A DNA stretch of 64,000 nucleotides from Streptomyces sp. NBC_01497 (GCF_036250695.1 NZ_CP109427.1:4588001-4652000); one strand, 5' to 3'; numbered from the stretch's first letter, positions 14,781 through 24,823 are shown. Notes: generated from the letters alone by a model not told the origin. Program-made: numbers and translations.

Positions 14781-17660
14781 TTGTCCCCGACCAGCGAGAC
14801 CGCGAATGGCGGTCGCCGACTCGTCATCGTCGAGTCGCCCGCCAAGGCCAAGACGATCAAGGGCTATCTGGGTCCTGGATACGTCGTCGAGGCGAGCGTC
14901 GGGCACATCCGCGACCTGCCCAACGGCGCGGCCGAGGTCCCCGAGAAGTACACCGGTGAGGTGCGCAGGCTCGGTGTCGACGTCGACAACGACTTCCAGC
15001 CCATCTACGTGGTGAACTCCGACAAGCGTTCGCAGGTCAGGAAGCTCAAGGAGCTGCTGGCCGAGTCGGACGAACTCTTCCTCGCCACCGATGAGGACCG
15101 CGAGGGCGAAGCCATCGCGTGGCACCTCCAGGAGGTGCTGAAGCCCAAGGTCCCCGTCCACCGGATGGTCTTCCACGAGATCACCAAGGAAGCGATCCGG
15201 GCGGCGGTGGCGAACCCGCGCGAGCTGAACACGCGGATGGTCGACGCGCAGGAGACCCGCCGCATCCTCGACCGGCTGTACGGGTACGAGGTGTCGCCCG
15301 TCCTGTGGAAGAAGGTCATGCGTGGCCTGTCCGCGGGCCGTGTGCAGTCCGTGGCGACCCGGCTCGTCGTCGAGCGGGAGCGCGAGCGCATCGCCTTCCG
15401 CTCCGCCGAGTACTGGGACCTGACCGGCACTTTCGGCACGGGCCGCGCTGGTGACGCGTCCGACCCGTCGTCGCTGGTGGCGCGGCTCGTCTCGGTCGAC
15501 GGCCGCAGGGTCGCGCAGGGCCGCGACTTCGGGTCCGACGGCCGTCTGAAGTCCGACCAGGTGCTCCACCTCGACGAGACGAACGCGCGCGCCCTGGCCA
15601 CGGCCCTGGAGTCGGCGTCGTTCGCCGTGCGGTCCGTCGAGTCGAAGCCGTACCGTCGCTCGCCGTACGCCCCGTTCCGTACGACGACGCTCCAGCAGGA
15701 GGCGTCGCGGAAGCTGGGCTTCGGCGCGAAGTCGACGATGCAGGTCGCCCAGAAGCTGTACGAGAACGGCTTCATCACCTACATGCGTACGGACTCCACC
15801 ACGCTGTCCGAGACGGCGGTCTCGGCGGCGCGTGCGCAGGTCACGCAGTTGTACGGTGCCGATTACCTGCCGGACAAGCCGCGTACCTACGCCACCAAGG
15901 TCAAGAACGCGCAGGAGGCGCACGAGGCGATCAGGCCCTCGGGCGATCGTTTCCGTACGCCCGCCGAGACGGGACTGACCGGCGACCAGTTCAGGCTGTA
16001 CGAGCTGATCTGGAAGCGGACCGTCGCCTCCCAGATGAAGGACGCGGTCGGCAACAGCGTCACCGTCAGGATCGGCGGCCGGGCCTCGGACGGCAGGGAC
16101 GCCGAGTTCTCCGCGTCCGGTAAGACGATCACGTTCCACGGCTTCATGAAGGCCTACGTCGAGGGCGCGGACGACCCGAACGCGGAGCTCGACGACCGTG
16201 AGCGCCGGCTGCCGCAGGTCGCGCAGGGCGACGCGCTGCACGCCGAGGAGCTCACCGCCGACGGCCACTCCACCAAGCCGCCCGCCCGCTACACCGAGGC
16301 GTCGCTGGTCAAGGAGCTGGAGGAGCGGGAGATCGGCCGTCCCTCGACGTACGCGTCGATCCTCGGCACGATCCTCGACCGCGGCTATGTGTTCAAGAAG
16401 GGCACGGCCCTCGTGCCGTCCTTCCTCTCCTTCGCGGTGGTCAACCTGCTGGAGAAGCACTTCGGCCGGCTCGTCGACTACGACTTCACGGCCCGTATGG
16501 AGGACGACCTCGACCGCATCGCGCGGGGTGAGGCGCACTCCGTGCCGTGGCTGAAGCGCTTTTACTTCGGTGAGGGCGGCGAGGACGCGGGTGCCGCGTC
16601 CGGCGCGGGCAACGGCGACGGCGACCACCTCGGCGGTCTCAAGGAGCTGGTCACGGACCTCGGCGCGATCGACGCGCGCGAGATCTCGTCGTTCCCCGTC
16701 GGGGACGGCATCATGCTGCGCGTCGGCCGCTACGGCCCGTACGTGGAGCGCGGCGAGAAGGACGCGGAGAACCACCAGCGCGCGGACGTGCCGGAGGAGC
16801 TTGCTCCGGACGAGCTGACCACCGCGTACGCGGAGGAACTGCTCGCCAAGCCGAGCGGCGACTTCGAGCTGGGCGTGGACGCCGAGAGCGGCCACCCGAT
16901 CGTCGCGAAAGCCGGCCGTTACGGCCCCTACGTGACCGAGGTGCTTCCCGAGGACACGCCGAGGACCGGGAAGAACGCGGTCAAGCCGCGTACGGCTTCC
17001 TTGTTCAAGTCGATGTCGCTGGACACGGTGACCCTCGCCGAGGCGCTCAAGCTGATGTCGCTGCCGCGGGTGGTCGGCGCGGACCCCGAAGGGGTCGAGA
17101 TCACCGCGCAGAACGGCCGCTACGGCCCGTACCTGAAGAAGGGCACGGACTCCCGGTCGCTCCAGAGCGAGGATCAGCTCTTCGACATCACGCTGGACGA
17201 GGCGCTGGCGATCTACGCGCAGCCGAAGCAGCGCGGCCGGGCCGCGGCCAAGCCGCCGCTGAAGGAACTGGGCACGGACCCGGTCAGCGGCGCGCCCGTG
17301 GTCGTCAAGGACGGCCGTTTCGGGGCGTACGTCACCGACGGCGAGACCAACGCGACGCTGCGGACCGACGACAGCGTCGAGGAGATCACGCCCGAGCGCG
17401 GTTACGAGCTGCTGGCGGAGAAGCGGGCCAAGGGGCCCGCGAAGAAGAAGGCCGCGGTCAAGAAGACCACCGCCAAGAAGGCGACCACGAAGAAGGCCGC
17501 CGCGAAGACGACGACGGCCAAGACGACGACGGCCAAGTCGCCCGCGAAGAAGGCGACGACGGCGAAGAAGACCGCCACGAAGAAGACGACGGCGGCGTCG
17601 GGAGCGACGAAGACCGCGGCGAAGAGGACGACGGCTTCGTCCCCGGATGCGGAGAGCTGA
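14781..17660 (+). CDS. topA: DNA topoisomerase I (type IA) with lysine-rich tail
   Basis: 959 residues from a TTG with GGAGAG upstream. The N-terminal TOPRIM domain has IVESPAKAKTIKGYLG and DEDREGEAIAWHL (acidic Mg-binding residues). The catalytic Tyr is in ITYMRTDSTT (Tyr334). RPSTYASILGTILDRGY and related core segments follow. No Cys cluster is present, so the zinc ribbons of the E. coli enzyme are absent. Instead there are repeated GRYGPY modules and a tail (about 886-959) dominated by Lys, Thr and Ala (KKxxAKK repeats). Such tails raise processivity of Streptomyces TopA. The enzyme removes negative supercoils and is essential for chromosome segregation and sporulation in Streptomyces. A stem-loop terminator follows at 17708. 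Confidence 0.97.
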   Translation: MSPTSETANGGRRLVIVESPAKAKTIKGYLGPGYVVEASVGHIRDLPNGAAEVPEKYTGEVRRLGVDVDNDFQPIYVVNSDKRSQVRKLKELLAESDELFLATDEDREGEAIAWHLQEVLKPKVPVHRMVFHEITKEAIRAAVANPRELNTRMVDAQETRRILDRLYGYEVSPVLWKKVMRGLSAGRVQSVATRLVVERERERIAFRSAEYWDLTGTFGTGRAGDASDPSSLVARLVSVDGRRVAQGRDFGSDGRLKSDQVLHLDETNARALATALESASFAVRSVESKPYRRSPYAPFRTTTLQQEASRKLGFGAKSTMQVAQKLYENGFITYMRTDSTTLSETAVSAARAQVTQLYGADYLPDKPRTYATKVKNAQEAHEAIRPSGDRFRTPAETGLTGDQFRLYELIWKRTVASQMKDAVGNSVTVRIGGRASDGRDAEFSASGKTITFHGFMKAYVEGADDPNAELDDRERRLPQVAQGDALHAEELTADGHSTKPPARYTEASLVKELEEREIGRPSTYASILGTILDRGYVFKKGTALVPSFLSFAVVNLLEKHFGRLVDYDFTARMEDDLDRIARGEAHSVPWLKRFYFGEGGEDAGAASGAGNGDGDHLGGLKELVTDLGAIDAREISSFPVGDGIMLRVGRYGPYVERGEKDAENHQRADVPEELAPDELTTAYAEELLAKPSGDFELGVDAESGHPIVAKAGRYGPYVTEVLPEDTPRTGKNAVKPRTASLFKSMSLDTVTLAEALKLMSLPRVVGADPEGVEITAQNGRYGPYLKKGTDSRSLQSEDQLFDITLDEALAIYAQPKQRGRAAAKPPLKELGTDPVSGAPVVVKDGRFGAYVTDGETNATLRTDDSVEEITPERGYELLAEKRAKGPAKKKAAVKKTTAKKATTKKAAAKTTTAKTTTAKSPAKKATTAKKTATKKTTAASGATKTAAKRTTASSPDAES

Positions 17661-17707
17661 CGGCGGTCCCCTTCCGGGGTCGACGGCCCGCTGATGCGGA
17701 AGACATG

Positions 17708-17754
17708 ACGGCGCGTTCGTGCAGATGTCCTTATCTGTGCGAATGCGCCGTTTT
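17708..17754 (+). terminator. topA terminator
   Basis: A 19-bp stem with no true mismatches (16 Watson-Crick and three G-T pairs) between 17708-17726 and 17733-17751, loop GTCCTT, followed by TTT. It begins 47 bp after the topA stop. Confidence 0.8.
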
Positions 17755-17917
17755 CGCGTGGACACGCCCTACTCGACGTGATGTTTGGGTGCCGACCGGC
17801 CGCCTGTCCGCCCGTCAGGGGCCCACGGGCACCTCCGGCCACAACGGATCGCTCTCCTGGGTGCCGGAATTGGTTCATTTGTACGGACCGGGCCTCCGGC
17901 AGGCCATGCGGTCCCGA

Positions 17918-17929
17918 TAGGCTGGGCGG
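17918..17929 (+). promoter_or_regulatory. -10-like element for leaderless kinase-fusion mRNA
   Basis: TAGGCT at 17918-17923 stands six bases before the ATG, with no Shine-Dalgarno between. The same arrangement (TAGGCT, six bases, ATG) occurs before the gene at 23272. Confidence 0.45.
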
Positions 17930-20900
17930 ATGACGCGAGCCGAGCAGCCAACGGTCGTGAGCCCCACCTCCGACCACGACGCACTTGCCGCAGACTCACG
18001 AGAGCGCGCCGTTCGTTCTCTGCTGCGCCTTCCTCCGCTTCGGCGGTTGTGGGGCGCGCAGTTCGCCGGCGGCATCGGTGATGTGCTTGCGGTGCTTGTG
18101 CTGGTGGTGCTGACCCTCCAGGCGGCGATCGCGGACGGCTCGTTCGGGCCCGGGTACCGGGGGGTCGCGTTCGCCGTGGCCGCCGTGTTCGGTGCGCGGG
18201 TCGTCGCGACGCTGCTGTTCGGGTCGGTACTCCTTGGACCCCTCACGGCACTCCTCGCGCCCGGCAGCGGCAAGCCGCGCCCGGCCGCGGAGGCCGCCGA
18301 CACGGGGAAGACGGGCGGCACCACGGGGGACGGGTCCTCCAGGACCGCAGGAGACAGCAGCCCCGCTCCTGGGCGGCCGAAGCCGTCCAGGGCGCGCAGG
18401 CAGTCCCGGGACGGCGGCCCCCTCGACCGCCGCTGGACGATGATCGTCACGGACGCCGTACGGCTCGTGCTGTTGATCGTCGCGCCGCTGTGGATCGACT
18501 GGATGCCGGACCGCGCCCTGCCGATCCTGCTGAGCACGGTCTTCGTGGCCGGTGTGGCGGAACGGTTCTGGACCGTGGCCAAGGACAGCGCCGCGCCCGC
18601 CCTGCTGCCCCCGCCGCCGCCCGAGGGCGACGCGGTGCGACCGCTGCCCGACCACCTCGACGCGCTGCGCAGGCTGTCGCTGCGCACATCGTTCCTCTCC
18701 GTCCCCGCCGCGGCGCTCGTGCTGCTCGTGGCCACCTTGATCAGCAATCTGATCGGCACGGGCGTGGAGTGGTTCACGCTGCACCAGGCGGGCCTCGCCT
18801 CGTACGTCGCGGCCGGCCTCTTCGCCGCCTCGGTCTCGACGCTGGTCCTGCTGGAACTCCCGGACGGAAGGACACCGCGCCCCCGTTCGCCGCTGGAGGG
18901 CCTGCGACGGCCGGTCGCCCCGGCCTCCGCCATCTCTGCCGCCAAGACCTCCGAAGGTGCCGCGGGTTCCGCCGGCGCCAAGGGTTCCACCGCCGGTGCG
19001 GCGGCCGCCCCGGACCGTGGCCGTACGGGCGTACTGCCGGTACTCGTCCTCGCCTGCGGCGCGATCGCCGGAGCCATCACCTCAGCCGTGGCCGTGTCCG
19101 TCCTGGACGCGAAGGACCTCGGCGGCGGCCCGGTCGCCTTCGCCCTGCTCGTGCTCGCCCTGACGGGCGGTACGGGTCTCGGTATCCGACGCGGCCCGAA
19201 GGTGCTGCCGGCGCTCTCGCGCAACCGGCTGATGGTGCTCGCGATCGCCGTCACCGGCGTCGCCCTGCTGGTGATGGGCCTGGTGCCGGACACGGCGACC
19301 GTCCTGCTGCTGGCGCTGCTCGCCGGTTTCGCCGGGGGCGTCGCCGCGAACGCGGGCCACACCCTCGTCGAACTGCAGGCCGAGGAGCGGCGGCGCGGCC
19401 GGCTGACCGAACACCTCCACGCGGTCGTACGGGTCACCATGGCGATCGCCGCGATCATCGCGCCGCTCGTCGCGGCGGCCATCGGCCCGCACCGTCTGGC
19501 CAGCGGCGACTTCGTCTTCGCGCACGGCGGCGCGGCCTTCACGCTGATGCTGGTGGGCGCGCTGCTGCTGCCCGTCGCGGCCGTCGTCCTGGCCAAGACC
19601 GACGACCGTTCGGGCGTACCGCTGCGGCAGGACCTGCTGGACGCCGTGCGCGGCGGGTCCGACCCCGCGCAGACCGCCACCGGGACCGGCTTCTTCATCG
19701 CCGTCGAGGGTGGTGACGGCGCCGGGAAGTCGACGCAGGTCGAGGCGGTGGCCGAGTGGATAAGGGCCAAGGGCCACGAGGTCGTCGTCACCCGCGAGCC
19801 GGGCGCCACGCCGGTCGGCAAGCGGCTGCGGACGATCCTGCTCGACGTGTCGAGCGCGGGCCTGTCGAACCGCGCCGAGGCGCTGCTGTACGCGGCGGAC
19901 CGCGCGGAGCACATCGACTCGGTGGTCAGGCCCGCGCTGGAGCGCGGCGCGATCGTCGTCTCCGACCGCTACATCGACTCGTCCGTCGCGTACCAGGGCG
20001 CGGGCCGCGACCTGTCGCCGACCGAGATCGCCCGTATCTCGCGATGGGCGACGCAGGGGCTCGTACCCCACCTGACGGTGCTGCTCGACATCGATCCCGC
20101 GACGGCCCGCGAGCGGTTCACGGAGGCGCCGGACCGGCTGGAGTCGGAGCCCGCGGAGTTCCACGAGCGGGTGCGCACGGGATTCCTCACGCTGGCCGCG
20201 GCGGACCCCGCGCGCTACCTGGTGGTCGACGCGGGCCAGGGCCCCGAGGCCGTCACCACCGCCGTACGCCACCGGCTCGACCAGCTGCTGCCGCTCTCCG
20301 AGGCCGAGATCAAGGCCCAGGAGGACGCGCGGAAGGCCGCCGTCGAGGAGGCCAGGCGCAGGGCGGAGGAAGAGGCCGCGCGCGAGGCCGCCAGGAAGGC
20401 GGAGGAGGAGCGGCTCGAACGGGAGCGGCAGGCGCAGCTCGCCAAGCTCCGTGCCGAGGAGGAGGAGCGCAAGCGCCGCGAGCTGGAAGAGGCGCGGCAG
20501 CGCGAGATCGAACGCCAGGAGGAGGAGGCCAGGCAGCGCGCCGAGGAGGAGCGCCGCAGGGCCGAGGAGGAACGGCGGCGCGCCGAGGAGGAGGCACGCC
20601 TGCGGGCCGAGGAAGAGGTCAGGCAGGCCGAGGAGGCACGGCTGGCCGCCGAGGCGGCCGAACGCCGGCGGGCCGCTGAGAAGGCGGCGTACGAAGCGGA
20701 GCAGGAGCGCCTGAAGCAGCGGGCCGCCGAGGAGGCACGGCAGCGCCAGGAGGACGCGGAGCGCCGTCTGGAGAAGCAGCGGCTGTCGGAAGAGGCGCTG
20801 CTGAAGGCCGAGGAAGCGCGTCGCAGGGCCGAGCAGGAGGCGGCGGAGGTCGCCGCCGCGAACCCGGAGCCCGGCGTGTCACCGAACGAGACGACGCTCC

Positions 20901-21652
20901 AGACGCCCATCGTCCGAGACCCCGGTGCGGATGCCGACGCCGACGCCGAGCGGGACTCCGGGACCGGATCGCAGACCGAGCGGAAGCCCGGGACCGGCCC
21001 GGACAACGGGCGCCCGGACAACGGGCGGCCGGCCTCCGACGAGGTGGCGCGGGAGGCGCCCCGCCGCGGGCCGTCATGGGCCGCGCGGGAGTCCGACGCG
21101 CCGCCGGCCGGTACGGCCTCTGCTCCGGTGCCGACCGTCGCCTCCGACCAGGAGGAGACGACCACGCTGCCGCGGTTCGCGGACGCGGACGCGGAGCTGC
21201 CGGTGTCGGCCGAGGAACGCGAGGCGGAGGAGACCGCGGTGCTGCCGCAGTACCGCTCCGCCGACGAGACTGCCGTACTGCCTCAGGTACGGGACGACTC
21301 CGACGGCTCCGGGGCCCGGGGCGCCCACGGCGACGAGCGGTTCCCGAAGGGCTACTTCCGGGACGAGGCAGCCTCCGCCGTACGCGGCGCCACCGCGGTG
21401 CCGGGGGGCGGCAACGAGCGCACCCGCGAGATCCCGCAGGTGCGGAGCGCGGGCGAGGCGGGCCCGGCGGACCAGGGCCGCAGGCAGACGCGGGACCCGG
21501 ACGCCGCAAGCCGCACCGGGTCGCGCCGCCGGTCCGACTGGGCGGAGGAGACTCCGCTCGACGACCTGCCGTCACTGGCCGACGAACTGCTCGGCGGGCA
21601 GGACGACGATGAGGACGACAACGGCGGCCGTCGCGGCGGTCGCCGCCGCTGA
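17930..21652 (+). CDS. tmk: membrane transporter-like / thymidylate kinase / coiled-coil fusion
   Basis: 1240 residues. Residues 25-565 are an MFS-like membrane region with about ten to twelve hydrophobic helices, interrupted by Gly/Ser/Ala-rich loops near 110-165 and 330-360. Residues 585-795 are a complete dTMP kinase: P-loop EGGDGAGKST (from about 592), the DR(E/x)PG-type loop as TREPGAT, the SDRY motif, YQG, and the LID region TARERFTEAPDRLE. Residues 790-978 are an unbroken Arg/Glu-rich coiled coil. The last 260 residues are acidic and disordered, with repeats of TxVLPQxR type. dTMP kinase makes dTDP for DNA synthesis; here it is tethered to the membrane. The same fusion occurs in other Streptomyces at this locus. 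It is followed by a strong terminator. Confidence 0.93.
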   Translation: MTRAEQPTVVSPTSDHDALAADSRERAVRSLLRLPPLRRLWGAQFAGGIGDVLAVLVLVVLTLQAAIADGSFGPGYRGVAFAVAAVFGARVVATLLFGSVLLGPLTALLAPGSGKPRPAAEAADTGKTGGTTGDGSSRTAGDSSPAPGRPKPSRARRQSRDGGPLDRRWTMIVTDAVRLVLLIVAPLWIDWMPDRALPILLSTVFVAGVAERFWTVAKDSAAPALLPPPPPEGDAVRPLPDHLDALRRLSLRTSFLSVPAAALVLLVATLISNLIGTGVEWFTLHQAGLASYVAAGLFAASVSTLVLLELPDGRTPRPRSPLEGLRRPVAPASAISAAKTSEGAAGSAGAKGSTAGAAAAPDRGRTGVLPVLVLACGAIAGAITSAVAVSVLDAKDLGGGPVAFALLVLALTGGTGLGIRRGPKVLPALSRNRLMVLAIAVTGVALLVMGLVPDTATVLLLALLAGFAGGVAANAGHTLVELQAEERRRGRLTEHLHAVVRVTMAIAAIIAPLVAAAIGPHRLASGDFVFAHGGAAFTLMLVGALLLPVAAVVLAKTDDRSGVPLRQDLLDAVRGGSDPAQTATGTGFFIAVEGGDGAGKSTQVEAVAEWIRAKGHEVVVTREPGATPVGKRLRTILLDVSSAGLSNRAEALLYAADRAEHIDSVVRPALERGAIVVSDRYIDSSVAYQGAGRDLSPTEIARISRWATQGLVPHLTVLLDIDPATARERFTEAPDRLESEPAEFHERVRTGFLTLAAADPARYLVVDAGQGPEAVTTAVRHRLDQLLPLSEAEIKAQEDARKAAVEEARRRAEEEAAREAARKAEEERLERERQAQLAKLRAEEEERKRRELEEARQREIERQEEEARQRAEEERRRAEEERRRAEEEARLRAEEEVRQAEEARLAAEAAERRRAAEKAAYEAEQERLKQRAAEEARQRQEDAERRLEKQRLSEEALLKAEEARRRAEQEAAEVAAANPEPGVSPNETTLQTPIVRDPGADADADAERDSGTGSQTERKPGTGPDNGRPDNGRPASDEVAREAPRRGPSWAARESDAPPAGTASAPVPTVASDQEETTTLPRFADADAELPVSAEEREAEETAVLPQYRSADETAVLPQVRDDSDGSGARGAHGDERFPKGYFRDEAASAVRGATAVPGGGNERTREIPQVRSAGEAGPADQGRRQTRDPDAASRTGSRRRSDWAEETPLDDLPSLADELLGGQDDDEDDNGGRRGGRRR

Positions 21653-21705
21653 ACCCTCGCGGGGACGGGACTGTCGTACCCACCCGCCACAATGGAAGAA
21701 GACGG

Positions 21706-21742
21706 CGGGACCGCGCCCTGCACGGCGCGGTCCCGGTTTCTT
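21706..21742 (+). terminator. rho-independent terminator after the kinase fusion
   Basis: CGGGACCGCGCC (21706-21717) and GGCGCGGTCCCG (21724-21735) form a perfect 12-bp stem with a six-base loop, followed by GTTTCTT. Confidence 0.9.
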
Positions 21743-21925
21743 CCGGTCCGTCGTGCTCGGCGGCCACCGGGGCCACGGCCCGTCCTGCCCGGACGCCCTG
21801 ACGGCCCCCGGCGGGGCACCGGGCCGGGCGGAGCCCGCAAGGGTGGAGCCAGGCAGGACGGGCCACGGAGTGCTGGGCGGTGCCGGGTACGAAACCGGCG
21901 CCGGGTACGGAACTGGGGAGCGCGC

Positions 21926-23131
21926 ATGACCGTATGGGACGACCTGGTGGGCCAGGAGCGCGTCCAGGTGTCGCTGGCGGCCGCCGCCCGGGACGCCGAC
22001 GCCCTCGTCACGGCGGAGTCGCGGGGTACGGACCCGCCCGCGGCCTCGAAGATGACACACGCCTGGCTGTTCACCGGCCCCCCCGGGGCGGGCCGTGACA
22101 CGGTGGCACGAGCCTTCGCCGCCGCGCTGCAGTGCGTCAGCCCGGATCGCGCGCTCGGCGGCGAGCCGGGATGCGGGTTCTGCGACGGATGCCACACCGC
22201 ACTGATCGGTACGCACGCCGATGTGGAGGTCATCCGTACGGACCTGCTCTCCATCGGCGTGAAGGACACCCGTGAGCTCGTGCGGCGCGCCCAGCTCTCG
22301 CCCGCGGTCGGGCGCTGGCAGGTCATCGTCATGGAGGACGCGGACCGGCTGACCGAGGGCGCGGGCAACGTCCTGCTGAAGGCGGTGGAGGAGCCCGCGC
22401 CGCGCACCGTGTGGCTGTTGTGCGCGCCGTCCGTCGAGGACGTGCTGCCGACGATCCGTTCGCGCTGCCGCCACCTCGTGCTCGGCACGCCGTCGGTGGA
22501 CGCCGTCGCGGACGTGCTGATGAGGCGGGACGGCATCGAGCCGGAGATGGCCCGCTCGGCGGCCCGGGCCACCCAGGGACACATCGACCGGGCGCGCCGG
22601 CTGGCCACGGACGAGCGGGCGCGCGCCCGCCGCAGCACGGTCCTCAAGCTGCCGCTGCGCGTGGACGACGTCGGCGCGTGCCTCAGGGCCGCGCAGGAAC
22701 TGGTGGACGCGGCCGGGGAGGACGCGAAACAGGCCGCGGAGGAGACCGACGTCAAGGAGACGGAGGATCTGCGCGTGGCGCTCGGCGCGGAGAGCGGGGG
22801 CCGGATGCCACGGGGCACGGCAGGCGCCATGAAGGAGCTGGCGGACCGCCAGAAGCGCCGGTCGACGCGTACACAGCGGGACAGCCTGGACCTGGCGCTG
22901 ACGGACCTGACCGGTTTCTACCGGGATGTGCTGGCCATCCAGCTGCGCTCGCGGGTGCAACTGGCCAACGAGGACGTGCGGGACGCGCTCGACCGCGTGG
23001 CGGGCGGTTCGACCCCGGAGCGGACGCTGCGGCGGATGGAGGCGATCGGTGCCTGCCGGGTGGCCCTTGACCGGAATGTGGCGCCACTGCTGGCGGTCGA
23101 GGCCATGACGATGGCGCTGCGCGCGGGCTGA
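21926..23131 (+). CDS. holB: DNA polymerase III delta' subunit
   Basis: 401 residues from an ATG with GGGGAG nine bases upstream. It is an AAA+ clamp-loader subunit: VWDDLVGQERV start, Walker A position GPPGAGRDT (near residue 50) with Arg replacing the catalytic Lys, so it does not hydrolyse ATP, as expected for delta'. A zinc module with closely spaced Cys (CGFCDGCHTA) follows. The sensor region is VMEDADRLTEGAGNVLLKAVEEP, and the arginine finger is in TIRSRC. The protein loads the sliding clamp with DnaX and delta. The gene follows the dTMP kinase in many bacteria; the order tmk-holB is conserved, supporting both calls. Confidence 0.95.
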   Translation: MTVWDDLVGQERVQVSLAAAARDADALVTAESRGTDPPAASKMTHAWLFTGPPGAGRDTVARAFAAALQCVSPDRALGGEPGCGFCDGCHTALIGTHADVEVIRTDLLSIGVKDTRELVRRAQLSPAVGRWQVIVMEDADRLTEGAGNVLLKAVEEPAPRTVWLLCAPSVEDVLPTIRSRCRHLVLGTPSVDAVADVLMRRDGIEPEMARSAARATQGHIDRARRLATDERARARRSTVLKLPLRVDDVGACLRAAQELVDAAGEDAKQAAEETDVKETEDLRVALGAESGGRMPRGTAGAMKELADRQKRRSTRTQRDSLDLALTDLTGFYRDVLAIQLRSRVQLANEDVRDALDRVAGGSTPERTLRRMEAIGACRVALDRNVAPLLAVEAMTMALRAG

Positions 23132-23146
23132 CCCGCGCCGCGCACG

Positions 23147-23188
23147 GGCCGTACGGCGACGGTGTCCGACCTGTTCGCCGTACCGGCC
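23147..23188 (+). terminator. hairpin after holB
   Basis: GTACGGCGA (23151-23159) pairs with TCGCCGTAC (23175-23183), and flanking GGCC bases can extend the stem past a single bulge. The loop is 15 bases. No T-tract; probable but weak terminator. Confidence 0.45.
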
Positions 23189-23259
23189 GGGCCGTTGACG
23201 AGCGACGCCACCCTCACCCGTACGTGCGGCGGGGCGCTCTGCGGCACCGGCCCGGCGGT

Positions 23260-23271
23260 TAGGCTCCGCTG
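23260..23271 (+). promoter_or_regulatory. -10-like element for leaderless hydrolase mRNA
   Basis: TAGGCT at 23260-23265 is followed by six bases and the ATG at 23272, with no ribosome site. This suggests a leaderless transcript. Confidence 0.45.
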
Positions 23272-24804
23272 ATGGACACCAGGCGCCTGCTGCGTACCCC
23301 CGCCGCCGCGTTCGTGGCGGCCGGACTGTTTCTCTCCGGCTGTACCTCGTCGGGCCCGGGTTCCGACCCGAACCCCGGGGCGGGCTCCGTGGACCAGGCG
23401 GCCCTGGCCGCGTACTACGGCCAGAAACCGGCCTGGCACGCGTGCGAGGTCCCCGGTTTCCAGTGCGCCACCATGAAGGCGCCGCTCGACTACGCGAAGC
23501 CGGACGGCGCGCAGATCAAGCTGGCGGTGGCCCGCAAGAAGGCGACCGGGCCCGGCAAGCGCCTCGGTTCGCTCCTCGTCAACCCGGGCGGCCCCGGCGG
23601 CTCGGCCATCGAGTACCTGCAGAGCTACGCGGGGATCGGCTACCCCGCCCAGGTCCGCGCGCGCTACGACATGGCCGCGATGGACCCGCGCGGCGTGGCC
23701 CGCAGCGAACCCGTCGACTGCCTGACGGACCGCCAGATGGACGCGTACACCGAGGTCGACCAGACACCGGACGACGCGGCGGAGGTGAGCAACCTCACCA
23801 CCGCGTACAAGAAGTTCTCCCAAGGCTGCGAGACGCACGCGGCGAAGGTGCTGCCCCACGTGTCGACGGTCGACGCGGCACGCGACATGGACATCTTCCG
23901 CGCGGTGCTCGGCGACAAGAAGCTGTCCTACGTCGGGGCGTCGTACGGCACCTTCCTCGGCGCGACCTACGCGGGCCTGTACCCGAAGAACACGGGACGG
24001 ATCGTGCTGGACGGCGCGATGGACCCGTCCCTGTCGGCGCGGGACCTCAACCTCCAGCAGACGGCGGGCTTCGAGACGGCCTTCGAGTCGTTCGCCCGGG
24101 ACTGCGTCAAACAGGCGCAGTGCCCGCTCGGCACCACGTCCGTCCCGGCGGCCGAGAACCGCCTCAAGGACTTCTTCAAGCAGCTCGACGGCAAGCCGCT
24201 GCCGACCGGCCAGAGCCGCAAGCTCACCGAGTCGCTGGGGACGACCGGCGTGATCGCCGCCATGTACGACAAGTCCGCCTGGCCCCAGCTGCGCCAGGCG
24301 CTGCGCAGCGGCCTGACGGGCGACGGAGCCGCGCTGCTCACGCTCGCCGACTCGTATTACGAGCGCGGCCAGGACGGTGCCTACTCGAACCTGATGTACG
24401 CCAACTCAGCCGTGAACTGCCTCGACCTCCCGCCCGCCTTCACCGGCCCCGACCAGGTCAAGGCGGCGCTGCCGGCCTTCGAGAAGGCGTCCCCCGTCTT
24501 CGGCGACGGCCTCGCCTGGGCCTCCCTGAACTGCTCGTACTGGCCGGTCAAGGCCACCGGCACTGCCCACCGCATCGAGGCCGGGGGCGCGGCCCCCATC
24601 GTGGTGGTCGGCACCACCCGCGACCCCGCCACCCCCTACCGCTGGGCCAGATCCCTGGCCTCCCAGCTCGACTCGGGCCGCCTCCTCACCTTCGAGGGCG
24701 ACGGCCACACCGCCTACGGCCGGGGCAGCGACTGCATCGACACGGCGATCAACACGTACCTCCTGGACGGCACGCCCCCCGCAAAGGGTAAAAAGTGCAC
24801 CTGA
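23272..24804 (+). CDS. secreted lipoprotein alpha/beta hydrolase, tripeptidyl aminopeptidase type
   Basis: 510 residues. The signal peptide ends in the lipobox LFLSGC, so the mature protein is lipid-anchored outside the cell. The oxyanion motif NPGGPGGS, nucleophile GASYGT (Ser224), Asp451 in TTRDPATP and His479 in GDGHTAYG form a complete Ser-Asp-His triad. The C-terminal part matches the TAP/SlpD/SlpE family, which removes tripeptides from protein N-termini in Streptomyces. Several Cys residues in the lid may form disulfides. Leaderless start is likely (TAGGCT six bases upstream). It is the last protein gene before tRNA-Thr. Confidence 0.93.
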   Translation: MDTRRLLRTPAAAFVAAGLFLSGCTSSGPGSDPNPGAGSVDQAALAAYYGQKPAWHACEVPGFQCATMKAPLDYAKPDGAQIKLAVARKKATGPGKRLGSLLVNPGGPGGSAIEYLQSYAGIGYPAQVRARYDMAAMDPRGVARSEPVDCLTDRQMDAYTEVDQTPDDAAEVSNLTTAYKKFSQGCETHAAKVLPHVSTVDAARDMDIFRAVLGDKKLSYVGASYGTFLGATYAGLYPKNTGRIVLDGAMDPSLSARDLNLQQTAGFETAFESFARDCVKQAQCPLGTTSVPAAENRLKDFFKQLDGKPLPTGQSRKLTESLGTTGVIAAMYDKSAWPQLRQALRSGLTGDGAALLTLADSYYERGQDGAYSNLMYANSAVNCLDLPPAFTGPDQVKAALPAFEKASPVFGDGLAWASLNCSYWPVKATGTAHRIEAGGAAPIVVVGTTRDPATPYRWARSLASQLDSGRLLTFEGDGHTAYGRGSDCIDTAINTYLLDGTPPAKGKKCT

Positions 24805-24823
24805 CCAGGCCAAACACCCTGTC

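Noticed and set aside
14649..17765. Very long open frame on the minus strand opposite topA
   Set aside because: It mirrors the GC-rich third positions of topA, is Arg/Leu/Gly-rich without any family motif, and topA is unmistakable on the other strand.
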